Of a stretch of DNA of 64,000 nucleotides, positions 16,597 through 25,418 are shown in pieces. Position 1 is the first letter of the stretch, and the number at the start of each line of letters is the position of its first letter. Source of the stretch: Acetobacterium paludosum (GTDB lineage: Bacteria; Bacillota; Clostridia; Eubacteriales; Eubacteriaceae); assembly GCF_008086595.1 (NCBI RefSeq), contig NZ_RXYA01000007.1:62001-126000 (forward strand), written 5' to 3'. The notes beneath the pieces are model-generated. The model was not told the DNA's origin, searched no databases, and was given only the letters and a program-made list of their open reading frames with translations. The translations under genes were made by a program, and so were the position numbers.

Positions 16597-17111
16597 ATCT
16601 ATATGAGTAGTTGCAACGATTTGAATAATTATCATTTGAATAAAAATTCACTTAACTAGTATTAAAACTAATTTTCATTAAATGTCATTTACAATTGCGT
16701 ATTCTTCAAAAAATAGTTAATCTTTTACGTCAATGCTTTATATTGATTATGCTAATTTAATTTTCCAGAACAATTATATCGTTATTTTACTGTTTAATGA
16801 GTATTTATTCAATCATTTTCGTCATTCAAACAGAAAAATATTCTATAGTATGTTCAAATCCATCACAAGTTTTACTAATTGAACTTACCTTCAACATTTT
16901 TTAATAATTCCGAAAAACACACTTCAAAAACTCTCGTATAGTTATCATTGAAAATATATGTTCATATTTTTCATAATGATAGCTTTCAATTTATATAAAA
17001 TTCTAAATGCTTTTCAGGATAGTAAATTAATTCAAGTCTATAACTTGAAGGATAAAAATGAATCTTTTATTAAATTTAAAGAATAAAGCTAAATTATATC
17101 AGGAATCATTC
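16597..17111. other. Long AT-rich intergenic region without a gene
   Basis: About 515 bases with stop codons in all frames and no recognised RNA gene. A loose dyad TATCATT-GAAAA / TTTTC-AATGATA lies near 16940-16983. The region probably holds the promoter of the EAL gene on the minus strand and control sequences for the CooS operon. Confidence 0.6.
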
Positions 17112-17140
17112 TTGACATATACTTAACACTTAATTATAAT
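17112..17140 (+). promoter_or_regulatory. Perfect consensus sigma-A promoter for the CooS operon
   Basis: TTGACA (17112-17117), 17 bases, TATAAT (17135-17140). It predicts a leader of about 280 nt before the cooS start codon, unusually long. Confidence 0.8.
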
Positions 17141-17265
17141 GATTATAATATATTTTTAATGAATGTGATTCTTTCAACCAAGTTATACTATTTTAAATTA
17201 AGTTATAAAATAACCAACATTCTAATTTTATGAATTGATTATTTTATGTCTCAGGTTAGATATGC

Positions 17266-17332
17266 CAAATTTATCTGATCAACTCATGCAATACAAACAA
17301 TTCTCATTATTGAATTGACAATGCTAAATTTG
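17266..17332 (+). promoter_or_regulatory. Structured leader element upstream of cooS
   Basis: An outer stem CAAATTTA (17266-17273) with TAAATTTG (17325-17332) encloses a hairpin CAATTC (17298-17303) with GAATTG (17312-17317). It lies in the predicted long leader. It does not match a riboswitch class known to me and there is no T-run, so it may be a protein site or a new element. Confidence 0.3.
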
Positions 17333-17425
17333 TATTCTGAAAATTACAATTGCCTTGAGCTATTTCTTATGTAAAAAATCACAATTATTAGGAATTAAAA
17401 TTTTAAAATTTATGGAGGGTATCAA

Positions 17426-19309
17426 ATGAATTCAAATTTTAACTGTAAAACCTGTGCAAGTGCGGATCAAAAGCTGGAAACCTTTATCTCTAATTTAAGT
17501 CAGGAAACGTCCCATCACCGAATGGAGGGACAAAGTGTAAAATGCGGTTTTGGATTACAAGGAATTTGTTGTCGTCTCTGTTCAAACGGTCCCTGTCGAA
17601 TCACGCCTAATGCTCAAAAGGGTGTTTGCGGTGCCACAGCAGATACAATTGTTGCGCGAAATTTTTTAAGAGCAGTTTCTGCTGGTTCTGGTTGTTATAT
17701 CCACATCGTCGAAAACACTGCTCGATTATTAAAAAAGACGGCCGAAAGCAATGGTGTCCTTAAAGGAAAACAGGCACTAGCCAAGCTTGCATCATTATTT
17801 GAAATCGATGAAAGCGATGAGCACATCTGCGCGGGTAAAATTGCGGATCTGGTTTTAGCCGATCTATATAAACCAGATTATGTAAAAATGGAACTTGTTG
17901 AAAAAATGGCTTACAAACCAAGATTTGATCGTTGGAAAGAATTAGGAATATTACCCGGTGGGGCAAAATCAGAAGTATTTACCGGAGTTGTCAAAACATC
18001 AACAAATCTAAACTCAGATCCAGTTGATATGTACCTAAACTGCCTGAAATTAGGCATTTCAACTGGGCTTTATGGCTTAACTTTGACCAATCTCTTAAAT
18101 GACATCATGCTGGGAGAACCTTCCATTCGTTTGGCATCAGTTGGTTTGCGGGTAATAGATACTGACTATATCAATATTATGATCACCGGCCATCAGCATG
18201 CCATGTTTGCATATTTACAGGATCGCCTGATTGAAGATGATGTCATTGCCAAAGCAAAGGCAGTTGGAGCAAAGGGTTTCAAATTAGTTGGTTGCACCTG
18301 TGTGGGTCAGGATCTTCAATTACGTGGTGAACATTATCAGAAAATTTTCAACGGACATGCGGGCAACAACTTCACTAGTGAAGCCATCCTTGCCACTGGT
18401 GCCATTGATGCTGTTTTATCTGAATTCAACTGTACTTTGCCAGGGATTGAGCCTATTTGTGATGAGTTAAAAATCAAGCAAATCTGTTTGGATGATGTCT
18501 CCAAAAAAGCCAATGCGGAAATGAAACCTTTTGTATTCGAAGAAAAAGAAAATCAAAGTAATGAAATTATTGATTCAATTATTGAATCATACCAAACTCG
18601 TCGGGGTGAAATTACATTAAATATGCTGCCAGATCATGGCAATGACGATACTTTAACCGGTGTCAGCGAAGGTTCTTTAAAGTCTTTTCTAGGGGGAACA
18701 TGGAAGCCGCTCATTGATTTAATTGTCAGTGGTGAAATTAAAGGAATCGCAGGGATTGTGGGATGCTCAAGTCTAACTGCTGGGGGACATGATGTTCTCA
18801 CTGTTGGTCTGGTTAAGGAACTAATTGCTAAAGATATTCTTGTATTGTCAGCAGGCTGTTCATCAGGCGGATTGGAAAACGTTGGCTTGATGTCACCTTC
18901 AGCTGCTTCTCTTGCTGGTCCAAAACTTCGGGCTGTTTGTGAAAGTCTTGGTATTCCACCGGTTCTCAATTTTGGTCCTTGTTTAGCTATTGGTCGTTTA
19001 GAATTAGTTGCAACTGAATTAGCAGAAGCAATTGGCATTGATTTACCGCAATTGCCTCTTGTCTTATCAGCTCCACAATGGTTGGAAGAACAGGCCTTAG
19101 CCGATGGAGCTTTTGGTTTAGCACTTGGGTTACCGCTCCACTTAGGATTACCGCCATTTGTTACCGGAAGCCCTGTAGCCGTGCAGGTATTCACTCAGGA
19201 TATGTTAAATCTTACCGGAGGACAATTGATCATAGATGACAATGCTCAATCTGCAGCAAATACCCTCAATGAAATCATCGAAAAGAAAAGAAAAGAATTA
19301 AACATCTAA
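17426..19309 (+). CDS. cooS: Anaerobic Ni-Fe-S carbon monoxide dehydrogenase, divergent type
   Basis: Interconverts CO and CO2 with ferredoxin-level electrons. Cys40 and Cys48 (cluster D) and Cys49, 52, 57 and 68 (cluster B) are present in CGFGLQGICC-RLCSNGPC-VCGA. Candidate cluster C ligands are all found: GHQH (His256/258), GCTC (Cys290/292), EFNC336, VGC447, AGC478 and GPC519. However the Lys that acts as acid/base in the WxxEKA motif of well-studied enzymes is Gln556 here (QWLEEQALADG), and the proton-path histidines after VARNF are mostly replaced (YIHIVENTA keeps one). Length, 627 residues, is normal. CooF and flavoprotein genes follow. The ribosome site GGAGGG fixes the ATG. CO oxidation is likely but may be slow, or the reaction may differ. 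Confidence 0.9.
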   Translation: MNSNFNCKTCASADQKLETFISNLSQETSHHRMEGQSVKCGFGLQGICCRLCSNGPCRITPNAQKGVCGATADTIVARNFLRAVSAGSGCYIHIVENTARLLKKTAESNGVLKGKQALAKLASLFEIDESDEHICAGKIADLVLADLYKPDYVKMELVEKMAYKPRFDRWKELGILPGGAKSEVFTGVVKTSTNLNSDPVDMYLNCLKLGISTGLYGLTLTNLLNDIMLGEPSIRLASVGLRVIDTDYINIMITGHQHAMFAYLQDRLIEDDVIAKAKAVGAKGFKLVGCTCVGQDLQLRGEHYQKIFNGHAGNNFTSEAILATGAIDAVLSEFNCTLPGIEPICDELKIKQICLDDVSKKANAEMKPFVFEEKENQSNEIIDSIIESYQTRRGEITLNMLPDHGNDDTLTGVSEGSLKSFLGGTWKPLIDLIVSGEIKGIAGIVGCSSLTAGGHDVLTVGLVKELIAKDILVLSAGCSSGGLENVGLMSPSAASLAGPKLRAVCESLGIPPVLNFGPCLAIGRLELVATELAEAIGIDLPQLPLVLSAPQWLEEQALADGAFGLALGLPLHLGLPPFVTGSPVAVQVFTQDMLNLTGGQLIIDDNAQSAANTLNEIIEKKRKELNI

Positions 19310-19321
19310 GGAGGTGTAATC

Positions 19322-19771
19322 ATGAAACGAATCATCATTGATCGTGAAAAATGCGATGGTTGTTTAAACTGTAATGTCGCTTGTATTAGTGCCCATGAAG
19401 AAGGCAGTAATTTTTACACCGTTAATCTTGGAAGTGTGGATTCTGAAACTCGTAACTTTATAAAATTTGATGCAAAAACCGGTTACACCCCTATCTTCTG
19501 CCGCCATTGTGACGAACCGGAATGTGTTTTGTCTTGCATGAGTGGTGCTATGGAAAAAGATCCGGTAACCGGGCATGTAAAGTATGACGAAAGTAAATGC
19601 GCTGCCTGCTACATGTGTGTCATGAACTGTCCTTTTGGGGTCTTAAAGCCGGATAATAAGACCCGCACCAAAGTTATAAAATGTGACTTCTGTGAAGAAA
19701 AACAAGATGGGCCAAGTTGTGTTAAAGCATGTCCAAAGCAAGCCATTGAAGTGAAGGAGGTAAGTAGATGA
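19322..19771 (+). CDS. cooF: CooF-type four-cluster ferredoxin
   Basis: Electron carrier between CooS and the flavoprotein. In 149 residues it has four Cys groups for [4Fe-4S] clusters: CDGCLNCNVAC (9-19), CRHCDEPECVLSC (about 60-72), CAACYMCVMNCP (about 91-102) and CDFCEEKQDGPSCVKACP (about 120-137). This is the DMSO-reductase-subunit-B/HycB/CooF pattern. The gene begins 12 bases after cooS behind AAGGAGGTG, and its stop overlaps the ATG of the next gene (ATGA), so the three proteins are probably produced together in fixed ratio. No signal peptide, so it acts in the cytoplasm. Confidence 0.93.
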   Translation: MKRIIIDREKCDGCLNCNVACISAHEEGSNFYTVNLGSVDSETRNFIKFDAKTGYTPIFCRHCDEPECVLSCMSGAMEKDPVTGHVKYDESKCAACYMCVMNCPFGVLKPDNKTRTKVIKCDFCEEKQDGPSCVKACPKQAIEVKEVSR

Positions 19772-21000
19772 AAATTGTGATTATTGGAGCCAGCGCTGCC
19801 GGAATAAGTGCCGCCAAAACAATAAAGGTTGCAGAACCAGATACTCAAATAGTTGTCATTTCAAAAGAAGACAGTATCCATTCCCGTTGTATGCTCCATA
19901 AATATTTGGGGCATGAACGGGATGCCAAGGGAATTAGCTTTGTACATGAGAATTTCTTTGCGGAAAACAATATCACTTGGCTGAAAAATACCACAGTTGT
20001 TGATTTGGATACCGATAAAAAGTTTGTAAGAACGAATGACAACCAAGCGATATATTTTGATAAACTGCTTATTGCCACCGGAGCTTCTTATTTTATTCCG
20101 CCGATTCCAGGATTGAGAGAGGCCAAAAACGTCTATGGTTTCAGAGATTTAAAAGATGCTCAACTGCTTGATTCGGAATGCAAAACTGCAAAAAACGCTG
20201 TGGTTATCGGTGCCGGACTGGTTGGAATGGATGCTGCCGTAGCCCTATTGGAGCGCGGTTTAAAAGTGTCTGTTATTGAAATGATGAATGGCATTATGGG
20301 TTTACAGCTTGATGAAAAATCAGCCGAAGCTTACCAACAGCTTTTTGAAGAACATGGGGCTGAATTCCTGTTGTCGGATAAGGTCACGTCTGTTGATATC
20401 GATGAAGCGGGGAAGGGCAGAACGATTCATCTTGCCAGCGGGAAATCAGTTTGTGCGGACGTTATTGTTATTGCCGCTGGGGTTCGTCCTTCATTTGATT
20501 TTGTAGAAAAATCAGGTATTGCGACTAAAAATGCGATTCTGGTCGGTGATGATTTACAGACAAATATAAAAGGCATCTATGCCGCCGGCGATGTAATAGG
20601 AATTTCTGGAATTTGGCCAAATGCCATGAAGCAGGGAAAAATTGCAGCAATCAATATGCTTGGAGAAAAACTCCGATACGAAGATCGATATGCTCTTAAA
20701 AACACAACTAATTTTTATGGACTCGCCACACTTTCATTGGGCAATATTAATCCAAAACTTAAAGAAAGCTTCGATGTTTTAATAAGAGAAGATCGAAACA
20801 ATTATCAAAAGGTTGTCATGAAAAACGGTATAATTCTCGGTGTCATTATGCAGGGGAATATAAACAGTACGGGATTCTGGCAATATCTTATTAAAAACAA
20901 AATCGATGTTTCTGGCATTGACAAAGACGTTTTTGATTTAAGTTATGCTGACTTTTACAAAGTAGATTCTATAAGCGGAGAATACCTTTACGCCATATAA
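19768..21000 (+). CDS. FAD/NAD(P)-dependent oxidoreductase partner of CooS-CooF
   Basis: Flavoprotein of the NADH:rubredoxin/nitrite-reductase-like pyridine nucleotide disulphide family, 410 residues. N-terminal FAD site IIGASAAGISAAK (GxSxxG variant), a C-containing loop HSRCMLHKYLG near residue 40 that may carry a redox cysteine, NAD(P) site VVIGAGLVGMDAAVAL near 150, and the FAD-closing GIYAAGDVIG near 270. The C-terminal 110 residues are the usual interface domain. With CooF it would transfer CO-derived electrons to NAD(P) or the reverse. CooS-CooF-flavoprotein triads are known in several anaerobes; the cofactor preference is not evident here. Confidence 0.9.
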   Translation: MKIVIIGASAAGISAAKTIKVAEPDTQIVVISKEDSIHSRCMLHKYLGHERDAKGISFVHENFFAENNITWLKNTTVVDLDTDKKFVRTNDNQAIYFDKLLIATGASYFIPPIPGLREAKNVYGFRDLKDAQLLDSECKTAKNAVVIGAGLVGMDAAVALLERGLKVSVIEMMNGIMGLQLDEKSAEAYQQLFEEHGAEFLLSDKVTSVDIDEAGKGRTIHLASGKSVCADVIVIAAGVRPSFDFVEKSGIATKNAILVGDDLQTNIKGIYAAGDVIGISGIWPNAMKQGKIAAINMLGEKLRYEDRYALKNTTNFYGLATLSLGNINPKLKESFDVLIREDRNNYQKVVMKNGIILGVIMQGNINSTGFWQYLIKNKIDVSGIDKDVFDLSYADFYKVDSISGEYLYAI

Positions 21001-21253
21001 TTTTCTACTGAGAGACAATTATATATCGTTGTAGACATCATTTTTTGACCGACATTTCTTGTTTGGCTTAATGTCTATAATTGATACATAATTGTTTTTT
21101 TTGTGGGCAATAAGTCCTAATCCTAATGATATTTGTTTTTATTTTCTTTATCAGGGTATTTATATCTGTAAGAAGGTACTTCCACTCGAAATGCTGAAAT
21201 TATATCGAAAACAGTAATATGTCAAAACTATTTCCGAAAGGAGTGTATTGAAG

Positions 21254-22894
21254 ATGAAAGTCAAATTTTTAGGCGCCGCCATATCCGTTACCGGATCCTG
21301 CCATCTGATTACCACAGACAAGGTTAAATTCTTGCTGGATTGCGGTCTGTTTCAAGGAAATGAGGCTTTAGAGGAATTAAACTATCAGGATTTAGGCTTC
21401 AAACCATCTGAGATTGACTTCATGATTTTAAGTCATGCACATGTTGATCACTGCGGACGAATACCTTTATTGATTAAGCAAGGATTTAAAGGCAAAATAT
21501 ACTGTACCGGTGCAACCGCTGAAATTGCGGACATTATGCTTCAGGACAGCGGTAATATCCATGAAATGGATGCAATCTGGAAGAATAAAAGATCTCGTAG
21601 ATCCGGCCGGCCGCAGGTTAAACCGCTTTATACCCAGGTAGAAGCAGCCGCTTGCGCACGCTATTTCAACTCGATCAGCTATGGCGAGTTGATCGAGATA
21701 AGTCCCGGTGTTACCGTCAAATTAAATGATGCAGGCCATATATTGGGAGCCGCAATTATAGAACTTTGGATCAATGAAGGCGAAAAAGTGACGAAGATTG
21801 TCTATTCAGGGGATATCGGGGATAAGAATCAGCTAATGCTTAACGAACCCACATTAATAAAAGAAGCGGACTATCTGATTATGGAAACAACCTATGGCGA
21901 TCGTGCTCATGAAACACATGCACAAAGCTCAAGGCGGTTTATGGATATTATTTTCAAAACAATTAATCGTGGGGGTACCATTGTCGTTCCGTCCTTTGCG
22001 TTGGGCCGAACCCAGGAACTGATCCGTGATTTGGAGCTATTTTACGAGAGTCATGAGAAACATCGAAAATCACTTGATAAAGTCATGGTTTATATCGATA
22101 GCCCTCTTGCGACAGATGCCACAGAAATTTTTAGGACAAATTCGCAGTATTTTAATGAAAAAACGAGAGATTGTATCTCAAGAGGTGATGAATTTCTGAA
22201 TTTTAGGAACTTAAAATTCACGAGAAGTATTGACCAGTCCAAGCAGCTGAATCATAATTTATCGCCGAAAATTATTATTTCTTCCAGCGGAATGGCTGAT
22301 GCCGGGAGAGTTCAGCATCATCTGAAGCATAACCTCTGGAAATCAAAAAACAGCATTGTTTTTGTTGGATACCAAGCGGAAGGAACACTTGGAAGATCCA
22401 TTATAAGAGGTGATAAATTTGTGCGACTGTTACGTGAAAGAGTAAGCGTTCATGCAGAAATTTATTCATTAGAAGGTTTCTCGGCGCATGCTGACAAGGA
22501 CTATCTTTTGGAATGGCTTTCCGGATTCCAGGATCCGCCGAAAAAAATATTCCTTGTACATGGGGATGAAGGAGCAAAGAAGTCTTTTGCAAACACAGTG
22601 AAAAACATACTCGGGTATAACTGCACGGTTGTGGAAGAGGTATCGGAATACGACTTTGATGACGAAGAAAAGGTCTGCATTGATGATGTCAGAAATCGTG
22701 TTGATACAAAATCTCAGTTAATAAAAATAAAGGATAATCTTGAAGATATGCATGATGATTTAGATGCTCTTCTACATAATGAAAATCTTGTTATCGATGA
22801 AACATTTCCACAGGATAAAATCGAGGACATTTCAAATCTAACACAAGATCTTGAGAAAACATGTTTGAAACTGAAGTCTATAATAACCGATTGA
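21254..22894 (+). CDS. Beta-CASP metallo-beta-lactamase-fold ribonuclease
   Basis: Predicted zinc-dependent RNase of the CPSF73/RNase J-like, non-J bacterial group. The zinc motif HxHxDH is SHAHVDHCG near residue 62, followed by DAGHILGAA and SGDIGDKN; the beta-CASP domain shows ETTYGDRAH, PSFALGRTQE (motif A/B region), SSGMADAGR and the terminal GFSAHADKD and FLVHGDEGA histidines. About 80 acidic residues extend beyond the catalytic core. ATG 21254 is preferred over an in-frame TTG at 21248 because relatives begin at MKxxFLGAA and it is well spaced from AGGAG (21239-21243). It is monocistronic. RNA turnover or 3' processing is inferred from the family. Confidence 0.88.
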   Translation: MKVKFLGAAISVTGSCHLITTDKVKFLLDCGLFQGNEALEELNYQDLGFKPSEIDFMILSHAHVDHCGRIPLLIKQGFKGKIYCTGATAEIADIMLQDSGNIHEMDAIWKNKRSRRSGRPQVKPLYTQVEAAACARYFNSISYGELIEISPGVTVKLNDAGHILGAAIIELWINEGEKVTKIVYSGDIGDKNQLMLNEPTLIKEADYLIMETTYGDRAHETHAQSSRRFMDIIFKTINRGGTIVVPSFALGRTQELIRDLELFYESHEKHRKSLDKVMVYIDSPLATDATEIFRTNSQYFNEKTRDCISRGDEFLNFRNLKFTRSIDQSKQLNHNLSPKIIISSSGMADAGRVQHHLKHNLWKSKNSIVFVGYQAEGTLGRSIIRGDKFVRLLRERVSVHAEIYSLEGFSAHADKDYLLEWLSGFQDPPKKIFLVHGDEGAKKSFANTVKNILGYNCTVVEEVSEYDFDDEEKVCIDDVRNRVDTKSQLIKIKDNLEDMHDDLDALLHNENLVIDETFPQDKIEDISNLTQDLEKTCLKLKSIITD

Positions 22895-22944
22895 TATATG
22901 GCATGGCTTAATCAATAATAAACAGTATTTTATCAGGGTGCAGG

Positions 22945-23787
22945 TCACTTCCGCCAATGATCCGGAGTTCGAAGCATCTTGGGGAGCTTTGTATTGGAAT
23001 CACCTTTTGCTGAGTTGATCTGTCCCTGAGTAAGAAAGAGACTGTTTTTCAGATTGGCTCCACTTATATCGGCATCCCGCAAATCGGCACCAATAAAATT
23101 GGCGCCATTCAAATCTTGATCTTTAAGATTTGCTGCAATGAGGCAGGCTCCTTTGAGATCTGCACCTATCAGGTCGAAATCTTTAAGATTAACGCCAAAA
23201 TAATCACATTGATGGCTTTTGATATTTTTTGAATATTTGTGCTTTCCGATCCGAGCTTGTTTTCTTGCACGATCACTCATATTCTGCAGGAATCTCTTCA
23301 CCTCGTTTCGATGCTCATCCACATCCACTTTAAGTAGGGCATCTACTTCAAGAAGAGTTAAATTTTCTGTTTTCTCCAGCAATAGACCGATTTTTTCCTT
23401 GATAATGGGTTCCTCCTGGAGAGCAAAGGCTTCGGCGAGATACCACAGGATTTCATGAAGCTGCCGCATAATTAGAAAGGATTTAAACATTTTTATAGCG
23501 GATTCTGGTAACTGCCGCCAGTCAAGCCCATGGAAGGTATGCTGGGCGACCTTTTGTCCGGCGCCTAGACAGTCATAGGCGGTGCAACCCTTAAGTCCAT
23601 TCCTAATCAGATCTTTATGCACTTTGCAGGTAAAGTCTTCTTTCAAGTTTATACAGGGAGTATTAGCATCTTTATCAGTGGGGAAGCCTTCCGAAGCCGA
23701 AAAATACAGGGCTACACAACAGAATCCGAAACATTTTTCGCAGTCAGCCCTTAACTCTGTTTGCCGCGGATCTACAGTTTTAATCAT
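22945..23787 (-). CDS. Pentapeptide-repeat protein with Cys-rich N-terminal domain
   Basis: The start is ATG 23787 behind GAGGTG. Residues 10-85 hold a metal-site-like Cys set (CEKCFGFCC, CINL, CKVH, CTAYDC) resembling zinc/iron-cluster YkgJ-like domains. The middle is helical. Residues about 190-265 are pentapeptide repeats of A(D/N)LxG type (GADLKGACLIAANLKDQDLN, then GANFIGADLRDADISGANLK), which should fold as a right-handed quadrilateral beta helix. Such proteins can mimic DNA or act as scaffolds; the combination with a Cys cluster suggests redox or metal sensing, but no function is known to me. Downstream genes on this strand are separated by 240 bases or more. Confidence 0.85.
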   Translation of the reverse strand: MIKTVDPRQTELRADCEKCFGFCCVALYFSASEGFPTDKDANTPCINLKEDFTCKVHKDLIRNGLKGCTAYDCLGAGQKVAQHTFHGLDWRQLPESAIKMFKSFLIMRQLHEILWYLAEAFALQEEPIIKEKIGLLLEKTENLTLLEVDALLKVDVDEHRNEVKRFLQNMSDRARKQARIGKHKYSKNIKSHQCDYFGVNLKDFDLIGADLKGACLIAANLKDQDLNGANFIGADLRDADISGANLKNSLFLTQGQINSAKGDSNTKLPKMLRTPDHWRK

Positions 23788-23924
23788 TATATCTATCACC
23801 TCATAATATAAATCAAAATAATTTCAATAAAATTATATCATACGAAAGGTTAAGTTGAAAACAACTGATTTATGTTCTTTTTTTATGTGTTTGCCAGTCG
23901 GAAATATTTTTCGACACAAATTAT

Positions 23925-24545
23925 CTATAATATCTTCATGATATCAATTACAGTAATATCTTCCAATTTAATTCTGAAGCTGGTCATAATATTATTCTCA
24001 TCAAATACCAGATCTATTCCATGTTTGCCAATATCTTTTTTTAGTTGTTTTACATTACCATTTAAAGCGTTCTCTAAAACATTCTCACCTGAAAGACGAA
24101 GAGTGCCACGTTTCGTGTAAGATAGGACTGCCTCATCCAAAACGAGCTGCTCATCTAAGTAAATAGGGCTTTTGTTGTTGAATTTACTACTTAATTCACT
24201 TAGCCATGGATGATAGTGTAGAGGCACGTTAGCAACAGTAATATCAATTAGTATTTCGCCAGCAGCAATCGCTCTTGCCGTTTTTTTTATCAAGTCGGAT
24301 TTCTCAGTTATTAACTTGGATTTAAGAGCATTCAATTCGTTGAAAATATTATCGGGTAGCTTAATCTGAGTCTTTCCTCCCAAGTTAAATTCTCCAAGAG
24401 ACATTGTTTTAGAATGTTCTGAAAGTTCAGAATTAAAACATTTGTTATCCATTTTAAGTTTGCAAACAAGGTGGTTATATTGATCTAATTGTAAATTTTC
24501 AAGCACAAACTCTACATTATTATCAGTAAATCGATATTCTTGCAT
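23925..24545 (-). CDS. Hypothetical protein, 206 residues
   Basis: No family recognised. It is a soluble protein without signal peptide or membrane segment; the middle holds a helical, Lys-rich stretch (FNELNALKSKLITEKSDLIKKTARAIAAG) followed by an aromatic block PLHYHPWLSEL. The start is supported by GAAGGAG eight bases upstream. Its neighbours, a pentapeptide-repeat protein and a rubrerythrin-like protein on the same strand, have their own intergenic regions, so no operon is implied. Confidence 0.75.
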   Translation of the reverse strand: MQEYRFTDNNVEFVLENLQLDQYNHLVCKLKMDNKCFNSELSEHSKTMSLGEFNLGGKTQIKLPDNIFNELNALKSKLITEKSDLIKKTARAIAAGEILIDITVANVPLHYHPWLSELSSKFNNKSPIYLDEQLVLDEAVLSYTKRGTLRLSGENVLENALNGNVKQLKKDIGKHGIDLVFDENNIMTSFRIKLEDITVIDIMKIL

Positions 24546-24690
24546 AAGTAAAACTCCTTCACTATAATTTTGTGGTTTTTCAATGCTTTTATTTGGGTGT
24601 GATTAGGGAATTCATTCATCGGAACAATTTTACACTTATTAACGATTGATCAAATTTAGATTTGATAGTAATGGAAAGAATATTAAAAAA

Positions 24691-24736
24691 GGAAACTGAA
24701 GATTTCCCAGTAAAATATTGAGAAGCTTCGGTTTCC
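24691..24736 (-). terminator. Bidirectional terminator after the rubrerythrin-like gene
   Basis: An 11-bp stem (24691-24701 with 24726-24736, one G-U) is flanked by AAAAAA on the left and TTTT on the right. It ends the minus-strand ferritin-like transcript. Confidence 0.8.
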
Positions 24737-24804
24737 TTTTCGATAAAGAGAAATAAGACATCGATTTATAACTTAAAAAAGCTATTAGCAAGGCACACTT
24801 ATAA

Positions 24805-25260
24805 TTATGCTTCTGCTAACAATTTCTTAAGAATAACCAAATGTCCTTCTTCTTCCTTAATTATGGTTGCAAGCATTTCTTTTGTTTTCTCTTTTGAATG
24901 TTTTAATAAAAACTGATAATACTCAATAGAATTTTTCTCTGTTACTATACCTTCTTCAATAGCATCCTTAATAGAGGTTATTTTCACCTGTTTTCTATTA
25001 AATGCAGCTGAATTCGCATAAGTTTTAAAATATGCGGTTACTTCTTCTTCAAAAAGATAATCAACATCTGGTTTTTCTTTTAAGTCATTATATAAACCTC
25101 TGTAATAGGATGCATGTTTCATTTCGTCTTTTGCTAAATTTTCTAGTACTTCTTTTACATTTCCTTTTGTAGTAGCAGCCCATTTTTCATAAAATTTAAT
25201 GCCTTCATCTTCTAAATTAATAGCCAGTTGCAACACTTCATAAATTGACGCGTTTTCCAT
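24805..25260 (-). CDS. Rubrerythrin-like ferritin-family protein
   Basis: Diiron four-helix protein, probably a peroxide reductase for oxygen defence in an anaerobe. The start is ATG 25260, which GGAGGG precedes at 6 bases; a longer frame adds 11 unsupported residues. Motifs: NLEDEGIKFYEKW near residue 14, AKDEMKHASYY near 46, EKNSIEYYQFL near 110 and EEEGHLVILKKL near 140, giving the ExxH pairs of an erythrin site. There is no rubredoxin domain, so an external electron donor is needed. It is only motif-level similar to the ferritin-like protein at 5.5 kb. Monocistronic with its own terminator. Confidence 0.88.
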   Translation of the reverse strand: MENASIYEVLQLAINLEDEGIKFYEKWAATTKGNVKEVLENLAKDEMKHASYYRGLYNDLKEKPDVDYLFEEEVTAYFKTYANSAAFNRKQVKITSIKDAIEEGIVTEKNSIEYYQFLLKHSKEKTKEMLATIIKEEEGHLVILKKLLAEA

Positions 25261-25418
25261 ATTTATCCCTCCATCTAGTAATATGTTTTTCAAAAATAAT
25301 ATATCTTAATTGTAACCTATTTAGTAAATTATTTCAACCTTTTTGATAAGGATCTGTTTATTTCAATATGTTGAAAAAACTCATTTACCGACAATTATCA
25401 ATCGTTGTCAATAAAGTT

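Noticed and set aside
16900-16990. Inverted repeat near 16.95 kb as a terminator for the EAL gene
   Set aside because: It is upstream of that gene, not downstream, and has no T-run on the relevant strand.
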